Below are positions 45,499 through 57,000 of a DNA stretch of 64,000 bases, piece after piece. Below the pieces are notes generated by a model. That model made no database searches and was not told the origin of the DNA. It saw only the letters and a program-made list of their open reading frames with translations. The stretch covers positions 1,364,001 to 1,428,000 of the forward strand of contig NC_037321.1 in assembly GCF_000143535.2 (NCBI RefSeq), in the 5' to 3' direction. The DNA comes from Botrytis cinerea B05.10 (Eukaryota > Ascomycota > Leotiomycetes > Helotiales > Sclerotiniaceae). Position 1 is the first letter of the stretch. Every line of letters starts with the position of its first letter. The position numbers were made by a program, and so were the translations under genes.

Positions 45499-47409
45499 AT
45501 GAGTGACAGAGGCTCATCACCTCCGCATCAACGGAGGCAGGAAGTGATTCCTGTTCGATCGGCCGTTGCTGGGATGGTACAGCCCACCAAAGAAGAGTAC
45601 GAAGCGGGCAATCAATTGATCGGAACCTCAAATTCAAGATACGACGATCAGCACCAACAAGAAAGTGATTACACCAATAGCATCTCATCTAATGCCGACT
45701 ATAAAAACTCGGATAGAATTGTGACTGCTGGTATTCCAGTAAATCACAACAGTCCTAGGGATGCCTCGTTAGAGCGGAGCCAAAGAGAGAGTTCCCAGGC
45801 CAGCGTCCCTGCGTCGTCCCCAGGCGTGGAGCAGATTCAGTCTAACCAAATATGCAGGTATGAAAAATATTTACTTTCTAGGTAGTTGTGACTAACTTGA
45901 TAAAGTAATTGTGGCACAACTAGAACACCACTTTGGCGAAGGTCTCCTCAAGGAGCAACCATATGCAATGCCTGTGGGTTATATCAAAAAGCTCGCAATG
46001 CTTCTCGACCCACAAATCTCAAACGTCCACCAACCACTGCCCCTATCGGTTATCCTGGAGATCAACGGGAATCTCCTTCTGCAAGCGGGTCTATTTCACT
46101 TCCTACTGCTGGCGCAACCTATGTTTCTGCAGATCAAACTTCCACAGGAACATGTCCTGGTGGTGGACGTTGCAATGGTACTGGAGGTGCCGAAGGGTGT
46201 GGCGGATGCCCAGCTTTCAACAACCGAGTCTCAAAAACCGCCCATTTTACTTCTTGTCAAGATAGACAATCAACACAAACACCACAGCCACAAAATGATC
46301 AACCAACAGATGCCCCATCTCCGATTGATGTCGCTTCCCTCCAATTACAAGCACAAAACACCACGGTCGTTGTAGCCTGCCAAAACTGTGGAACTACCAT
46401 CACACCCCTCTGGCGTAGAGATGAGAGTGGTCACACAATTTGTAACGCCTGTGGTAAGCTCATCGGCAAGCTAGATATGTATCCGTACTGACACATGATA
46501 GGTTTGTATTATAAACTCCATGGTGTGCATCGACCAGTAACCATGAAGAAATCAATTATCAAGCGTCGTAAGAGGGTAGTTCCAGCAGTTCAAGGCTCTC
46601 AAGCTTCCAGCTACGAAACTAGTAGTGCAATGGATTCGCCTGAGTCCGATCGTGCTTCACCCGAAGAGGTAGTTGAGCGAGGCACAATGAACCCTGACGG
46701 ATCAGTGAACTTAGGTCTTCGTTTACGCAATGATCCAGGAAGAGCTCTACCCGAACCAATCCGGACACAAAATGGCCAGCATCAGCATCAGCATCAGCAT
46801 CAGCAACATCCACCATCTGATCTTGGCGCCTATACATCCAATCCAAATTATCAAGGCCAAAATCTCGACTCCCTGACTAATGACAATCGATTGCCGCCAA
46901 TGGCATCATACCCTTCGCCAATCCATAATCGACTTTCAGTATCGCCTAATAATTATCTCTCTCCTTCCCGAAAGCGATCATTCTCCGCTACCGATATGGA
47001 CCCAAGCAATCCCCTCTCCTCGGAATCTGCACACGCATCAACCTTACCTAAACGTCTCTCGTCCATAAAATCGATACTGAACCACGGCTTCACAAATTCC
47101 GACTCTGATGTTAGTCCCGAAAACGACCTTAGCTTCCGCCGCGGAACCGATAGTCTAAGGTTAAGTCCAAGCCGGTATTCCGCCGCTAATAGCCCGAGTC
47201 TCAGTACCGTCGGTCCGGCCACTTACTCAACCAGTCCCTCGGGCAGTGGAGCTGGGAGTGCACTGAGCAGTGCGAAAGACCCGGCAAGTGAAAGCGATCG
47301 CGCAAAAACGGAGAGGAGGGAGATGCTACAGAGAGAAGCGGAAAAGATGAGGGAAGCTTTAAAGGCCAAGGAAAGAGAACTGGCCGAGTTGGGAATCGGG
47401 TTGGATTAA
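45499..47409 (+). CDS. sre: Two-finger GATA iron-responsive repressor (SRE/SreA/Urbs1 family)
   Basis: Iron-loaded repressor of siderophore synthesis and high-affinity iron uptake; nuclear. Exons: 45499-45857, 45906-46453, 46502-47409; 604 residues. ATG at 45436 in frame would add 21. Finger 1 is at residues 119-143 (CSNCGTTRTPLWRRSP... CNAC, C-x2-C-x17-C-x2-C). The family-specific cysteine-rich region is at about 203-222 (C-x5-C-x8-C-x2-C, GTCPGGGRCNG... GCGGCPAFNNRV), proposed to sense iron. Finger 2 is at 278-302 (CQNCGTTITPLWRRDE...), completed across the last intron by GLYYKLHGVHRPVTMKK and a basic KRRKRV run. The tail contains a QH repeat and ends in a Glu/Lys/Arg coiled coil (about 565-600), as in other SRE proteins. 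Two fingers plus the cysteine region exclude AreA, NreB and WC-type GATA factors. Confidence 0.95.
46777..46809 (+). repeat. CAGCAT trinucleotide-pair repeat in SRE
   Basis: Five CAGCAT units encode alternating Gln-His in the linker after finger 2. Frame is preserved. Confidence 0.85.
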
Positions 47410-48414
47410 TATTTACCCGCCAACCCACACTAGCCTTTCCGGTAAATTGGACGAAAAAGGAAGCTACGAAATTACGAATGTGCGTTAACTTTGTGGATTT
47501 TCTTGCGGGGTTATTGCAGATATGGGAAAGGATACGATGAACATGAAACGGGAAAGGGGAGTGAGTAAGAATAAGGGTATGGGAGTGAGCAAGTTTGTCT
47601 TTAAGGACTGGGCTACACACTGCATGATATGATGGGAGTTTACCAGGGATTCTTTTTTCAGGGCATTACATAATCGGAATGGGATGGGATACAGATACCC
47701 CTCTGCCGTTTAATGAATGGGGCATTTCATTATGCTTATTATCAGTGTAACATTGGAATGGCAAGAGGCGTGCAGGATTTCTCTTGGGTATATCTTCAGT
47801 GCCAAGATTGGGCTTTTGAGATTGGGAGTGCTAGATGCACAAATTTGCAACTCTAATGTATACATGGAAATGGAAACAGACACAGGATCTAAGACTCATG
47901 CAAGCAAGATAGGTGCAGCCGCAGTTCCAACTGGACAAAAAAATGGCAGAACAGAGCCTCAATATGTGCAGCCGAATGAGTCTGAGCAAAATAAAAACAT
48001 TATATCAATATTATATAATCCCAAGTTGAAAGTCTCACAGTGTGAATTTTGAAATTTCCCGGCTTTGAATGTGGTATCTTGCTTTTATTGAAGACTGGCT
48101 GACGTACATACATACACACGCGAGGAATAGTAAGGAGATGTTTCGACAAGTCACCGTCCATTCTATAGCTAATTCGGATCCGTGATTCGATGAATGAGAG
48201 ATAATATGATATGTAATACAAGGCTGTTTTCTGAAAACTCGCGTCTTTAGTACCAATAAATAGATGATTGCCAAGGTAGCATTTACGAGGGAAAGGGTAG
48301 ATGCGGTATTGTGTTGTGCGTATCGTAGGAGATATCGATGATATCTTGTTTGAGTTGAGTGATCGCAGGTGGAGAGGCTTGGAACTCGAAGGAAGGTGAA
48401 GCTGTGCGATGCGA
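47410..48414. other. Convergent 3' region between SRE and TVP15
   Basis: About 1 kb, AT-rich, carrying both 3' UTRs. The open stretch at 47717-48052 (111 codons) shows no domain. Confidence 0.4.
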
Positions 48415-49512
48415 TTAGACTTGTTCGGCGCCCCATCCTCCATCTGCTTCTCTGTTTGTGGCAATGATCATTAGCAAAAGGTTTCGAATGAATCGTAATT
48501 GTCCAGAGAGATATGAGGAAGAAGATGGGCATTTACCTCATGTTCGCAGGTGGCTCGATAGATGGAACAAACTCGAGGCCAATGTAAATAAGGCCGATTA
48601 TGCCAATCAAGGACCCGGCAATGATGCGCAAGACGTGGTCGTGTAAGAGAATGGATCCGACGAATACGTAGACTAGGTTTGGGTGTTAGTTTTGCTTGGT
48701 TTGTGGTGGGTATTATCTGGGAGGATTTGGAGAGCGACGTACAGATTCCTCGTCCGACGAAGGAAAAGAGGAAGGATGCGTAGCGCGAGACTTGTGGTGG
48801 AATTTGGAATTCTATAATTTGGAATTAGTGACATGTGCGACATATTTGACAGGCTCGTTTGAAGTCAAAATCGAGGTTTGATGAGATGGAATTGTTGTGA
48901 AACTTGGAGCTTAAGGTGGGCGAGACGAACCAAGAAGAGCGGTGCCTGGGAAATTGTATGTTAGTAAATTTCATGGGCGGGACGATATATTGTAAGGGTA
49001 ACTCACAGATTCCAAAGATGATCACATAACATCCAATGATGATAGATTGGCTACGATGATGTTAGAACGAGCGAATTTCTCGATAATTGTTGTCGCATGG
49101 ATATGTATGTTACTTACAAGCCCAAGGGGAAGAATTGGGAAATTCCACCAAGAACCATAAAAACACCTACTGCCAAATTGACAAGTCGGCTAAGAAGAAT
49201 ACATGATTAGTCTCGTCTTCAATCATAGATCTTAAGTTGGCAGATTCAATCGCGGGCGCTGGGCGGTAGGGGATGGTGAGGTTGAGGGCTGGAGGGGCTC
49301 TTGATGAAGCCTTGAAGCTTGCAAGTCTGTCATGGCCCAATCAATCGGTCTACCAAGAAGTAGCATAAATTCTTGAGCTCCAGCTGCAGCTCCAATCCCT
49401 CAATCATGATCAATCGGTCCAAGCCTCAAGCTCAAGCGCACACTTCAACGCCGCGCAACAAGCACGCCGCAAGCAAGTCTTGGGAAACTCACAAAGCATC
49501 AGAGTAATCCAT
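48415..49512 (-). CDS. TVP15: Golgi membrane protein Tvp15 (COPI-associated family)
   Basis: Small polytopic Golgi/late-Golgi vesicle protein of the COPI-associated family. No single frame is long; I assembled seven exons: 49512-49493, 49189-49118, 49050-49007, 48945-48931 (15 nt), 48811-48743, 48672-48537, 48451-48415, summing to 393 nt = 130 residues plus stop. The product reads MDYSDAFRLVNLAVG..., with four hydrophobic segments: about 8-27 (VNLAVGVFMVLGGISQFF), 31-50 (QSIIIGCYVIIFGICTALL), 64-83 (FLFSFVGRGIFYVFVGSIL), 88-110 (LRIIAGSLIGIIGLIYIGL), and a short hydrophilic tail. All junctions keep frame with GT-AG ends. The first intron is 303 nt. The family uses this four-helix layout and RLVN start. 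High confidence in identity, slightly less in each border. Confidence 0.85.
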
Positions 49513-50329
49513 CGTTGCTGTAGTATGAGGATGACCGTATGTATGTGTTGACTTTCGTTCGCGGGGACTTTAGGAATCGTAGAGTTTCCCGTAACTGGAC
49601 GTTGGTGGTTGTGGTTGTAATGTGTTCAGTAGGTAGGGCAGGATCAGAACAGATGAAGATCTTGAAAGCTGGTGCACGCGCCTCACCTCACGTATCTTAT
49701 TGCATCTGTGGTGGAACACAAAGATTTTGCCAAGAATTTATAAAACAAAGGGGACGTGAACATTTCTCCTCAGAGACACTTTTATATGAAGTCTCAACAG
49801 ATCGTCCTGTTTCCAATATCAGATTTTAGAAGATATCATCTGAAATTCTCAATCAAAAAGCCAAGATCAACAACGTTGATAAGCATGGTCATGATACATA
49901 GGGCAGAATGAAAACCACAAACAACCCAAGTGCAAGAGGTTCGAGAGATAGTTAAGCTCCAAAGGCCCTCACTAAGTGGTCACATCGAGCGAGTATAGGA
50001 AGTCTTCAGGTATGGTATAAGCTGTTAATAGGGTAACAAGCTAAGTATGGTCAGCAAGTCAGCGATACAGATGGCGATGTAGCATTGTTGTCGCCCGATC
50101 AATTATCATGCATACTACCCGACTCTTGACATACATACAATACTGCAACTAGGGAATCCGACACTGATACCGAAACATCCCTTCTTCATTCATGGTACGA
50201 TGGCTTTTACTTCGATTTCAGCTCTAATTGCTCATTTCTCTCTCTCTCTCTTTCATTTCAAGGTCTACGTAGGCCTTGGCTGTTTCTTCTTTGTATTGAG
50301 CTTCTTAAATCATCTTCCTATGGTCTGTT
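49513..50329. other. Intergenic between TVP15 and the F-box-like gene
   Basis: 817 bases, promoters of two divergent genes. Open stretches near 49539-49829 show no domain. A (CT)n run at about 50238-50252 precedes the next start. Confidence 0.4.
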
Positions 50330-51055
50330 ATGGATGCTCATATAAAGAGCAATACCTATGTTCCGCAAATATCCTCATCTGTCATCGGCTTTTTTGACTT
50401 GCCCGTCAAAACTTGCGACGACATCTACCAAAGAGTGCTAGTTGTACCTCATGGAATATATCTTTTTCAAGTCTATGATGATGCGATCAAGACGGTGATT
50501 CCAGGGAGACCAATTCTATGGCTTAAATTACTGTATATCAATCGAAAAATGCGCGAGGAGGCTAGCATTGTGTTGTATGGACGAAATCGTTTTGTCTTTA
50601 TGGATACAATCGGAAGCCAGACCAAACTTTTACAGTCCTTTCTACAGTCCATTGGGCCCGTAAACGCAAGTCTTATGTCTCGCATCTGCATTAGTCTTCC
50701 CATTGTGAAGAGTGTTAAAGACGAGCCAGAGAAATACGCGCTCTGTGAAGATGATGTAGATAGTCTGATGCTTCTGCAACAATTCACCAATCTGACGACG
50801 TTAGAAACTCTACTTTATAGCTTCAATCCTATATACACAAACGAAGCCAACCAGGATGCGCACCACTCACAATTCATCCAAGGCGCGTGCTCGCATATCG
50901 ACACGCAACTAAGGATCACCATACCAACACTGCGCAAAATCATCATCGTGTTTCATGATATGGTCCCAAAGAATGAGATGGTTGAGTTAATGCGCCGCTT
51001 TCTGTGGATGATCTGTCAAACTGATAAGAATGATATGGTTATTAGGCAAGACTGA
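50330..51055 (+). CDS. F-box-like/2EXR-type hypothetical protein
   Basis: Single-exon 241-residue protein. The N-terminal block FFDLPVKTCDDIYQRVLVVPHGIYLFQ, then PILWLKLLYINRKMREEASIVLYGRNRFVF, follows the pattern LP-x2-(R/C)-x3-(I/Y)-YR-x-(V/L)...LL-x-(V/I)-NR-x2-x-EA-x3-LYG-x-N-x-F that is widespread in large fungal families of F-box-like or 2EXR-annotated proteins, especially in Leotiomycetes. No catalytic residues; the rest is soluble with leucine-rich helices. Paralogues are typically numerous and function is unknown. The start ATG has the expected distance to the LP motif; a 5' in-frame extension is not needed. Confidence 0.72.
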   Translation: MDAHIKSNTYVPQISSSVIGFFDLPVKTCDDIYQRVLVVPHGIYLFQVYDDAIKTVIPGRPILWLKLLYINRKMREEASIVLYGRNRFVFMDTIGSQTKLLQSFLQSIGPVNASLMSRICISLPIVKSVKDEPEKYALCEDDVDSLMLLQQFTNLTTLETLLYSFNPIYTNEANQDAHHSQFIQGACSHIDTQLRITIPTLRKIIIVFHDMVPKNEMVELMRRFLWMICQTDKNDMVIRQD

Positions 51056-51844
51056 AGGGGAAGTATGATAGCAAGAGAGGAGCAGATGTACCCATAAATC
51101 ATCAGTATACTCGTGTTGCTTGGACGTTTTGGGGAACGCAAACCGTATCTTTGTTTATTACTTCAAGGATAATTATTGGAAACATAAAATTTGATCGTCA
51201 CTGTTGATTTTACTGGTTTGTCTATTCAGGATCAGAATACATTAGACAGGCAAAGATCGTGGTGCTTTAGCCTGACAGATCGTTTAGGAAAAGGGGGCTG
51301 ACGTGATAAGAATTTGACATGAACAAGATTGTACTGTGGAAGCGGGCATGAAAAATATGTGACAGTACTTGCTGATGACTTCTGCCTTCACTTGTACAAT
51401 CGAAATATGAAGATGAAACTGACTGTAAATGGGGATCCAAAGCTTCCAGGCAAGCTTTCTGTTCCACTTGTAAAAAAGGCTCAGAATTTGCATTCATCTG
51501 TGTGTTTCTACCGTACCATGTGGCCTCTTATGACGCCGCTATTGCGACCAAGTGATGACTCGGTTTGAGCGCGACACTTCTTCTTTAGAATGACTCGGAC
51601 ATGTAGGATGATTGATCGTTGTTATTGAATGGATCATGGGCTTCCTTGCCCATAACACTTATTTATGAGGCGCTTCATGCGGCATATGCACAATACGTTG
51701 CATTATCTGGCAGGCTTTCCCACACTTGAATAATCAAAAATTCAGAAGTCTTAAGATGGAGACAATATCTAAGGCGATAAATAACTCTAATATTTCCCAC
51801 TGGCAAAGTTAGGATATGTAAGAAAAACATCAAGTGAATCGCGC
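51056..51844. other. Convergent 3' region between the F-box-like gene and the D-amino-acid oxidase
   Basis: 789 bases, AT-rich, no gene seen. Short open stretches at 51267-51568 on both strands overlap each other and have no domains. Confidence 0.4.
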
Positions 51845-53117
51845 TCAAAGCCTAGACTTGGATCCTAAAACCTCCTCAACAAGCTCCACAGTTCCCTCCG
51901 AACATCCATACGAGCCCTGATACCCCCATCCCCCATGTCCATAATTGTGAACCACCCATGTAGAATCGATCTTCTCTTTTTCAATTCTAACTCCACTCAG
52001 CCTCAGCGGTCGTAGTCCCACTCCATGACGTATGACACTCAATGCCTCAACACCTTTTCCATTCGTCAAAGCAGGACACAACTCCACAGCTCGCTTCATG
52101 ATTCGCATAGCCTGGTTCGGACATGGCTGGGACTCCCAGTCTCCTTTTTGATATGTGCCTCCCAGAATTGTTCCTCCGCCAGCTGCACGTTTCATAATGT
52201 AACATACCTCATCGTCTCCATCGTCCGTACCGGATATCGTTAACATAACACCAGGATCGTTACGTACGAGTACAATTTGACCTCGAGCGGGAATAACATC
52301 TTTGTCCATAACGCCACCAAGCTTCGAGGCTAAAAGACCGGTACAGTTGACGATCACATCGGCTTTTCTGCCGGAGTGATGCAGATTGCCGGCTTCGGAA
52401 ATATGACTGATGATGCTGCGTTGAAGTACAACACCGTTTTTTAGACATTGACCAACAAGGTAGGATAGATAAACGGCGGTATTGATGCAAACTGATGTGA
52501 ATGCGGTTGCACTGTCCGCACCAGCAGGGATCTCATTTTGTGGTAATACACGGAAATCAGGGACAACATCTTTAAACCAAGGATCAGTTGAAAGCAACTC
52601 ATTGAACCATTGACCTGTAGTTCCCTGGGCATCCTTATCACGGTTCAAAATCACAGTATCTGATGAAGTCAGTAAAGAGTCACCTCAAAAGTGGGAGGAC
52701 CGTAAGAACTTGCTTTGGAAATGAATGCCGGCTTCTGGGACATCCTTCGCCAGTCTCGCTAGTTCATACCATGTTCGCTTCTCCCATCTACAGTCGGACG
52801 CATTTGATACCCTGTGAATTGAGTGTTAATTTCTCATACCGGACTCAATTCAGCCAGGGCAGAGAAATGGTAAGTTGTGACTCACGGAAGATAATTTGCA
52901 CCAGCCCATGGAGATGTATATTCAATGTCGTAATCACCGGGCATATGCTTTGCAATAATGGTGACCTCGAAGCTAGGATTTTGGGACAAGAGTAAAGCGG
53001 TGGTTAAACCGGACACTCCCGCACTGCAGAGACGTCAGTCACTATGACTTTTGTTTTTAAGGAGGACAAGAAACAGAGCGTTGAGGAAACGAACCCAACA
53101 ACCACAATATTTGGCAT
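51845..53117 (-). CDS. D-amino-acid oxidase family flavoprotein, peroxisomal
   Basis: FAD-dependent oxidase that converts D-amino acids (or D-aspartate) to keto acids, ammonia and H2O2. Exons: 53117-53095 (23 nt), 53023-52886, 52811-52714, 52659-51845; 357 residues, normal for the family. Rossmann start [14 protein letters not shown] (GxGxxG). Other marks: [85 protein letters not shown] (substrate Arg), [18 protein letters not shown] (FAD site). It ends in SRL, a peroxisomal PTS1, fitting H2O2 production. The third intron (52713-52660) uses a GC donor (AAA|GCAAGT) with CAG acceptor. D-amino-acid versus D-aspartate specificity cannot be told from what I see. Confidence 0.92.
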
Positions 53118-55180
53118 TTTCAATATAGCTACGATCAAAGTCTTGACAACAGGATTCGGAGAATTAAGGGGAGATAGCAACAAAAGATATCCCACTTGGG
53201 ATATACTGAAAGTGGAGTGATGTTTGTGACACAGAAGATATTCCGGAGATAATCCGAGGCTCGAGCGTTGTCGTGATATCCAACTTCTCGCGCCAAAAAT
53301 ATTCTTTTTGAATTTCTCCTCAGAACATGTCTTTTATATATACTTCTGGTTATCTTCATCGTGACTGCCTAAATAAATCCCACCCTGGCGTACAGATATA
53401 TGCAAGCCACGTGCTACATTGGGCAAGTGCTTCATGTTGCTCAAATCACACACTGACTAAACTTTCAGCCCTATCATGGCGACGGAGTCTGAACCCCGCA
53501 TCTGGAATGTCTGGTCGGATGTCTTAAAGACTGCATACTAGGTGTGGGTTTGGCATTGGTCTTAAGAGAGTTCCCTATTTGGCCATAAAATACTGCTTTG
53601 CTCTTCTCGTTGTATCAAGTGTGTAAAGCATACCTAGGGTTAGGTTGCTTGCTTTCTTTGTATGTATGATATGAAGATTGAGTTCAATCTTGTAGGGAAG
53701 TGGTATCTGAATTTTCCTCTGTTGTAGTCAATTGCTTCTTTGCCTACTTTCCTATGAGATATCTGGTATTTTCAATAACCACGTAGCGCCACCGGGAAAT
53801 TGATTGCATGGAAACTCATTTCTCACATCATCTCCGGACAATGCTCTCGCTAGATGCACCAGCAGAGTTGTCAGCGGCTCTCCCTCCTATTTCAATAAGG
53901 AAGTGGCAACGGATTTAAAAGGAGAACCAATCTCTCAAGGGTAGCTGAAGAAAGGCAGGTGTACTGGTCACGCAGTTCAAGTTAGTTGCTTTTGCAAAGG
54001 TGTTAGGGATGGATGTTACTATATGGGGAAATGTCAATTCGGATCTGAGGAATATTGCACAAGAAGGAAAGTACGGTGATAAACCTTTGTCCATTGTATC
54101 TGAAGTATCTTTATATACTCTTTTAGCAACCCAAAAACGTCAATTCTCACGATAGGCTATCGGCAGTCACTAATCTTCTGTTCGCAACTTGGACGGACGT
54201 TTCAGAACTGTCTACCATCAAATACGGTCGGAAGAGGAGGCCAAGGTCACTTCTTTGAGAGTATGTCAAGCAAAACGCGGGGAAGGGGGCTGACAGTAGC
54301 TGTGAAGGGAGGGGTCGAGGACATAAGCGATAAAGGTGCAAGGGTACAAGGGGGTGCTCGGCCAACGAAAGAAGTTGATGGAGCTTAAGTATGCTTCTTC
54401 TTCTAGTGGTTCCTCCAACACCTTATCTACCTAGAATGACGATGCCGAAGATTTATGAGAAGACAAGATTCACTTCAAGTCTAGGAGTTTGGCTAGCGTT
54501 TGCAAAAGAGTTGGAGTTGGCAAACTGATTGAGAAGGACGAGGATATATATGTTTATGATCATCTGAGACTGTAACTGTGTGATCATGATTATGAAGGAT
54601 TGTGGTGCGGTTGCTATCATAAAATTCACTAATTAGCCACGATAAAATGTAAAAAGTTTACAATCGGGATATTTGGTGTCAAGTAGCAAAAGGGAAAAAA
54701 AGATGAAAGAGATACATGCATTCAATGATTACACGTTCTGTACGCGGTGCTGTGGTGCTCAGCCGAAGAGCTTTCGATTCGCCGATACAATATGAGGAGG
54801 ATAAAAGATGAAAGATGGCATGACCTCGATATATTTATAGAAGATACTCACTGGCAGGGTAATTCTAGAGTATTGATAAACTTGTATTTCCTATGGTTCA
54901 TGCACCGGGTACGATGTGTCAGGAAATACAAAGTCTCCCCCCTCTGAAACTTGGCGAAATTTTGTCAAACAATCTAATCCAAATCACTCATAAGATTGAG
55001 CTACTTGGAGAGGTATAAGTTGATCGACTGAGCTTGATTCTCCCCCTTTCCCTCTTCTCGTGTTCCCAGAAGATCAAATGTCTCGATTCTATATAGTATT
55101 GTAACTTCCCACTGAAGAACACACCACACTTATCCTTTCCGTATCCTTCTTCTTTCTCTTTTTCTTTTTCTTTTCTTTCC
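53118..55180. other. 2-kb intergenic region
   Basis: No supported gene. Short open stretches (for example 54147-54365) are domain-free. A TTTCTTTTTC pyrimidine tract lies at about 55149-55180, directly beyond the stop of the next gene. Confidence 0.4.
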
Positions 55181-56045
55181 CTACAATTCCCTAATCACCT
55201 TTCCCAAGTCCTCCATGTTCTCCAAATACGCATCATTTTCACGTTTAATTATCTCCTGATCATCATGAATATCATCCGTCCACCTTCTACAAGAAACAAA
55301 GCAGTCAGTAAACGATTTCTCCAACCCAAATTCCCAAACTCCCTCCCTTCCTTCCTACAAGCAAAAACTTCAACAAAACCCAATCCACTAACCTCACATA
55401 AACCGTCCTCATCCCCACCTCCCTCGCCCCTTTCAAATCACTCGTATGCGCCGCCACCGTGACACATTCCCGCGGCTCCAGCCCCAACACCCCCATCACC
55501 CACTCGTAATTTTTTCTTTCGGGTTTGTACACCCCCACCAACTGACTCGAGAACAACATATCGAAAATCCATTTCAACCCCGCCGCTTTCACCAAATCGA
55601 GCTGCAATCGTGTGGATCCGTTCGCGTGGACGAAAAGTTCATGGGGTCCTCGAGATAGGGATTGCAGCGCGGGAAGAACATCCGGCCAGGGAATTTGATG
55701 GTGCCATGTCTGGATGAGGGAGTCTTTGATGGGAGCTGTGAAGGAGGGGGACCAGGGGGAATAGGTTGGGGTGAGGAGGAGGGTTTCTAGGGTGGAGAGG
55801 TGGGTGACGTCGATGTTTTCGACGGGCAGATTGTGCGAGATGCGGAGGGTGTTGGCGTCGAAGTAGGATTGGCGCCATTGGAGGAGGAAGTCGGATTGGA
55901 TTTTGGAAGCGAGTTCGGAGGGGTAGGAGGGATGGGAGGGGAGGGGGAGAAGATGCGGGAGGAGTGAGCCGTGCCAGTCTAGACATGTGCCCATGAAATC
56001 GAAAAGGATGGCGCGGATCTCGAGGGGCTCGGTGGAGGTTGACAT
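55181..56045 (-). CDS. HAD-superfamily, 2-haloacid dehalogenase-like hydrolase
   Basis: Exons 56045-55393 and 55286-55181 (GTTAGT donor, TTGTAG acceptor); 252 residues. HAD motif I is AILFDFMGTCLDWHG (nucleophile Asp in FDFMGT), motif II FVHANGSTR, motif III YKPERKNYEW (Lys), motif IV VTVAAHTSDLKGAREVGMRTVYV. The AAH-x2-DL-x-GA signature is that of L-2-haloacid dehalogenase-type (type II) enzymes, but fungal members often act on unknown phosphate or halide substrates. A helical cap lies at about 20-110. The short second exon adds a charged C-terminal helix (DDIHDDQEIIKREND... VIREL). Cytosolic by lack of signals. Codons are C-rich in the first part, unlike neighbours; this may be simple local composition. 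Confidence 0.88.
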
Positions 56046-56469
56046 TCTTTAATTTTCTTACGTTGCAAATAATTAATTCCTCACTGACGACCAAGATGGA
56101 AGTCGGTCGTTGAATCAGATAGTTGATAGATATATATATATATAAATTTGTATCATCACATCACATCACTTGATGTATCAAAATTGCTGTCCATTCAATA
56201 TTTATCAAACAAGTTCATATATATATGTATGTATGTATGCATCACATTCCCAATCCCACTCTGTCACGCATAAAAATCGACACTCAAAACATCCAAAGGC
56301 GTCAGTCAAGTGCGCCCTTCGCTTGAGCTACAAATCCAATGATGTCATTCATGCTGACAATTCCGCAAAGATTCATTTTTGCCTACCTACCTAGCCAGCT
56401 AGACACTCATACCTCTATTCCCTTTCCCAAATGTCCAATTCATCTAGATACAATATCTCCATTCTCCAT

Positions 56470-56493
56470 CAAAAACAAAAACAAAAACAAAAA
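56470..56493 (+). repeat. AAAAAC hexanucleotide repeat
   Basis: Four consecutive AAAAAC-type units. Confidence 0.8.
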
Positions 56494-56530
56494 TATCCAA
56501 ATCTCCATCTAAAATCAACAATCTTACACT

Positions 56531-56550
56531 CCCCCCCCCCCCCCCCCCCC
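56531..56550 (+). repeat. Poly-C homopolymer, 20 bases
   Basis: Uninterrupted run of 20 C on the plus strand, the longest G/C homopolymer in the window. Exact length is prone to sequencing error. Confidence 0.85.
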
Positions 56551-57000
56551 ATGGCCACATGACAATCTCACAACACCGCACACGATCCGAACCAACGAAA
56601 ACAAACACTGACTCTATGTATCCATGCGCGTTCAGTTACTCGCACCAAATGTTAGACACAATACACGAACAAAGCACGAAAGAAATCGAACCTGATATAT
56701 TGTGCCGACTCCAACATGTTGATTCTAAAAATTTGTCTGGAAGTTATGTGATTCGGTAGGGCAAATGAGTTGGCATCTATCTGTTTGGAATTTTGCATAC
56801 GCCAATTGTTGGTAAGATTGCTTTACAACAACGCGGTATTCAAAACATCTAATCGAGAATGTCTCTCTCTTTCTCACTCACTCAAGAAAACAACATCTAA
56901 TTCTGCCTCAGATATACTATCAATTAAAAGCCCTCTATTCCTCCATCTCCATCTTCAGCTCTACCTTCCATCCCAAGCAAAAATCTCCCCAACTATCCCC

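Larger units (their letters stand above)
56046..57000. other. Intergenic with homopolymer and A-rich repeats
   Basis: 955 bases with no gene seen. Holds the HAD gene promoter and simple repeats: (TA)n near 56130-56143, (TATG)n near 56222-56238, AAAAAC units, and a 20-base C run. Confidence 0.45.

Noticed and set aside
3953..53638. Recurring CCTAGG / ACCTAGGTA words in intergenic DNA
   Set aside because: I counted about eight or nine CCTAGG; chance predicts roughly fifteen for a six-base word in this length, so there is no enrichment.
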